A program made the translations under genes and the position numbers. Of a stretch of 9,246 bases of DNA, positions 8,456 to 9,246 are shown one piece after another. The notes beneath the pieces were generated by a model that worked only from the letters and a program-made list of their open reading frames with translations, made no database searches and was not told the DNA's origin. The DNA comes from Turicibacter sp. (GTDB taxonomy: Bacteria > Bacillota > Bacilli > MOL361 > Turicibacteraceae), in contig JAUMTV010000119.1 of NCBI GenBank assembly GCA_030531025.1, positions 1 to 9,246 of the forward strand. Direction: 5' to 3'. Positions within the stretch are counted from its first letter, which is position 1. Every line of letters begins with the position of its first letter.

Positions 8456-9246
8456 TTACAATTTAATTCTATAACAACGATAAGTATCAATTTGCTTAAA
8501 CCCAATCTCTAAGGTTGCATCAATTTGACGTTGATCATCTTCATTAACAAAAAACAAAACGTGCTCAATATCTTTTAAAAAGCAATCTTTCATTGAAGTT
8601 GAAAGTAAATCTAATTCAAGATTATCTCTTTGATAACTTTCATCAATTGAAAGTCCAAAAATCTCAGCCTCACTTCCATTCATCCGAATAAAGATATTTC
8701 CGATAATTTTTTGATTTTCAATGACAACATAAATGTTCCATAAATCAAGATGATCAAAAATCCGCTGACTATTCCAATAAATATTTGGATAATGAGCATC
8801 ATGAAACATAGCATAGTCTTCATAATACTCAGAAGGTAACCTAATGACCTCATGCTTTGGTGAACTCATCTTGAAGTCTTCTTGTCTAAGTTCCATCGTT
8901 AAACAAGCATCTAAAAGTTCAGCCCCTATCTTTTCTAAAAACATAATAGCTGTTTGATTTTCTAAAGGATATCCAAAATATATCTCAAAGTTTGGGTAAT
9001 GAAAGTTAAGATATTTGACAAACTGTGTTGCAACACCATTAAAATCTTGTTTCGCAAATACTCCCCCTAACGATTGAAGATATAAATCTTCTTTTTTTAC
9101 TTGCAAATTAAGAACACCAATAAGCTCCTCATTTTCAATGCAAGCTAATACCCTATCATCTTCACTTTTTATTGATCTTAAAAACACTTGTTTTAATTGT
9201 TCAAAATCTTTAGACTTAGGAAAACTACATGTTTCTGGATGCCTAG
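8456..9246 (-). CDS. Tandem GNAT-family acetyltransferase, 5' end outside the window
   Basis: This cytoplasmic protein looks like two GNAT N-acetyltransferase domains in tandem; 262 residues are visible. Counting from the GTG at 9187, the first domain (about 1-100) contains the strand V-L-A-C-I-E-N-E-E-L-I-G-V-L, an acetyl-CoA-loop-like F-N-G-V-A-T-Q (49-55), and the terminal pattern N-Q-T-A-I-M-F-L-E-K-I-G-A (77-89). The second (about 112-243) contains I-Y-V-V-I-E-N-Q-K-I-I-G-N-I (142-155) and ends in D-A-T-L-E-I-G-F-K (213-221). Its acetyl-CoA loop is degenerate (Y-Q-R-D-N-L). The frame stays open from 9187 to the window edge, so the gene probably begins beyond 9246; the GTG has no clear ribosome binding site. 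The acetyl acceptor is unknown. Confidence 0.85.
   Translation of the reverse strand, partial: RHPETCSFPKSKDFEQLKQVFLRSIKSEDDRVLACIENEELIGVLNLQVKKEDLYLQSLGGVFAKQDFNGVATQFVKYLNFHYPNFEIYFGYPLENQTAIMFLEKIGAELLDACLTMELRQEDFKMSSPKHEVIRLPSEYYEDYAMFHDAHYPNIYWNSQRIFDHLDLWNIYVVIENQKIIGNIFIRMNGSEAEIFGLSIDESYQRDNLELDLLSTSMKDCFLKDIEHVLFFVNEDDQRQIDATLEIGFKQIDTYRCYRIKL

Overview
The window comes from an AT-rich, low-GC Gram-positive bacterium (Bacillota). Supporting signs are strong AGGAGG-type ribosome binding sites, a LicT-type antiterminator with its RNA target, a CcpA-like cre site and U-tract intrinsic terminators. The overall look fits the Erysipelotrichia/Turicibacter neighbourhood, but that placement is an impression and not shown by the sequence. 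All genes but one lie on the minus strand. I saw no mobile element, CRISPR array, rRNA or tRNA.

Layout from left to right. Positions 1-16 hold only the start of a minus-strand gene that leaves the window, with an AT-rich upstream region carrying repeated GATAC motifs. Next come two unrecognised minus-strand genes: a four-helix membrane protein (254-691) and a lipoprotein (819-1436) with its own promoter and terminator. The only plus-strand gene (1655-2107) encodes a DUF2383 four-helix-bundle protein. It converges on the bgl operon, and both share a bidirectional terminator with a 20-bp stem.

The centre (2166-6571) is a complete beta-glucoside utilisation operon, read right to left: promoter with overlapping cre site, RNA antiterminator target (RAT) overlapping a large terminator, LicT/BglG-family antiterminator, PTS permease EIIBCA, and 6-phospho-beta-glucosidase. 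The permease imports and phosphorylates the sugar and the GH1 enzyme cleaves the phospho-sugar. The antiterminator senses PTS phosphorylation on four conserved histidines. The gap between antiterminator and permease holds a second RAT-like element. It abuts no U-tract terminator; instead it adjoins a hairpin that would cover the permease ribosome binding site. This is the most interesting signal in the window, because it suggests the same RNA-binding protein could control translation as well as termination.

The right part holds a two-gene minus-strand operon: an unrecognised 183-residue protein with a possible distant resemblance to the uracil-DNA glycosylase fold, then a 37-kDa nucleoid-associated (NdpA/YejK-type) protein. 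Beyond it, a tandem-GNAT acetyltransferase gene runs off the right edge. Several start codons were placed downstream of the longest possible reading frame because the ribosome binding site clearly points to the internal ATG.
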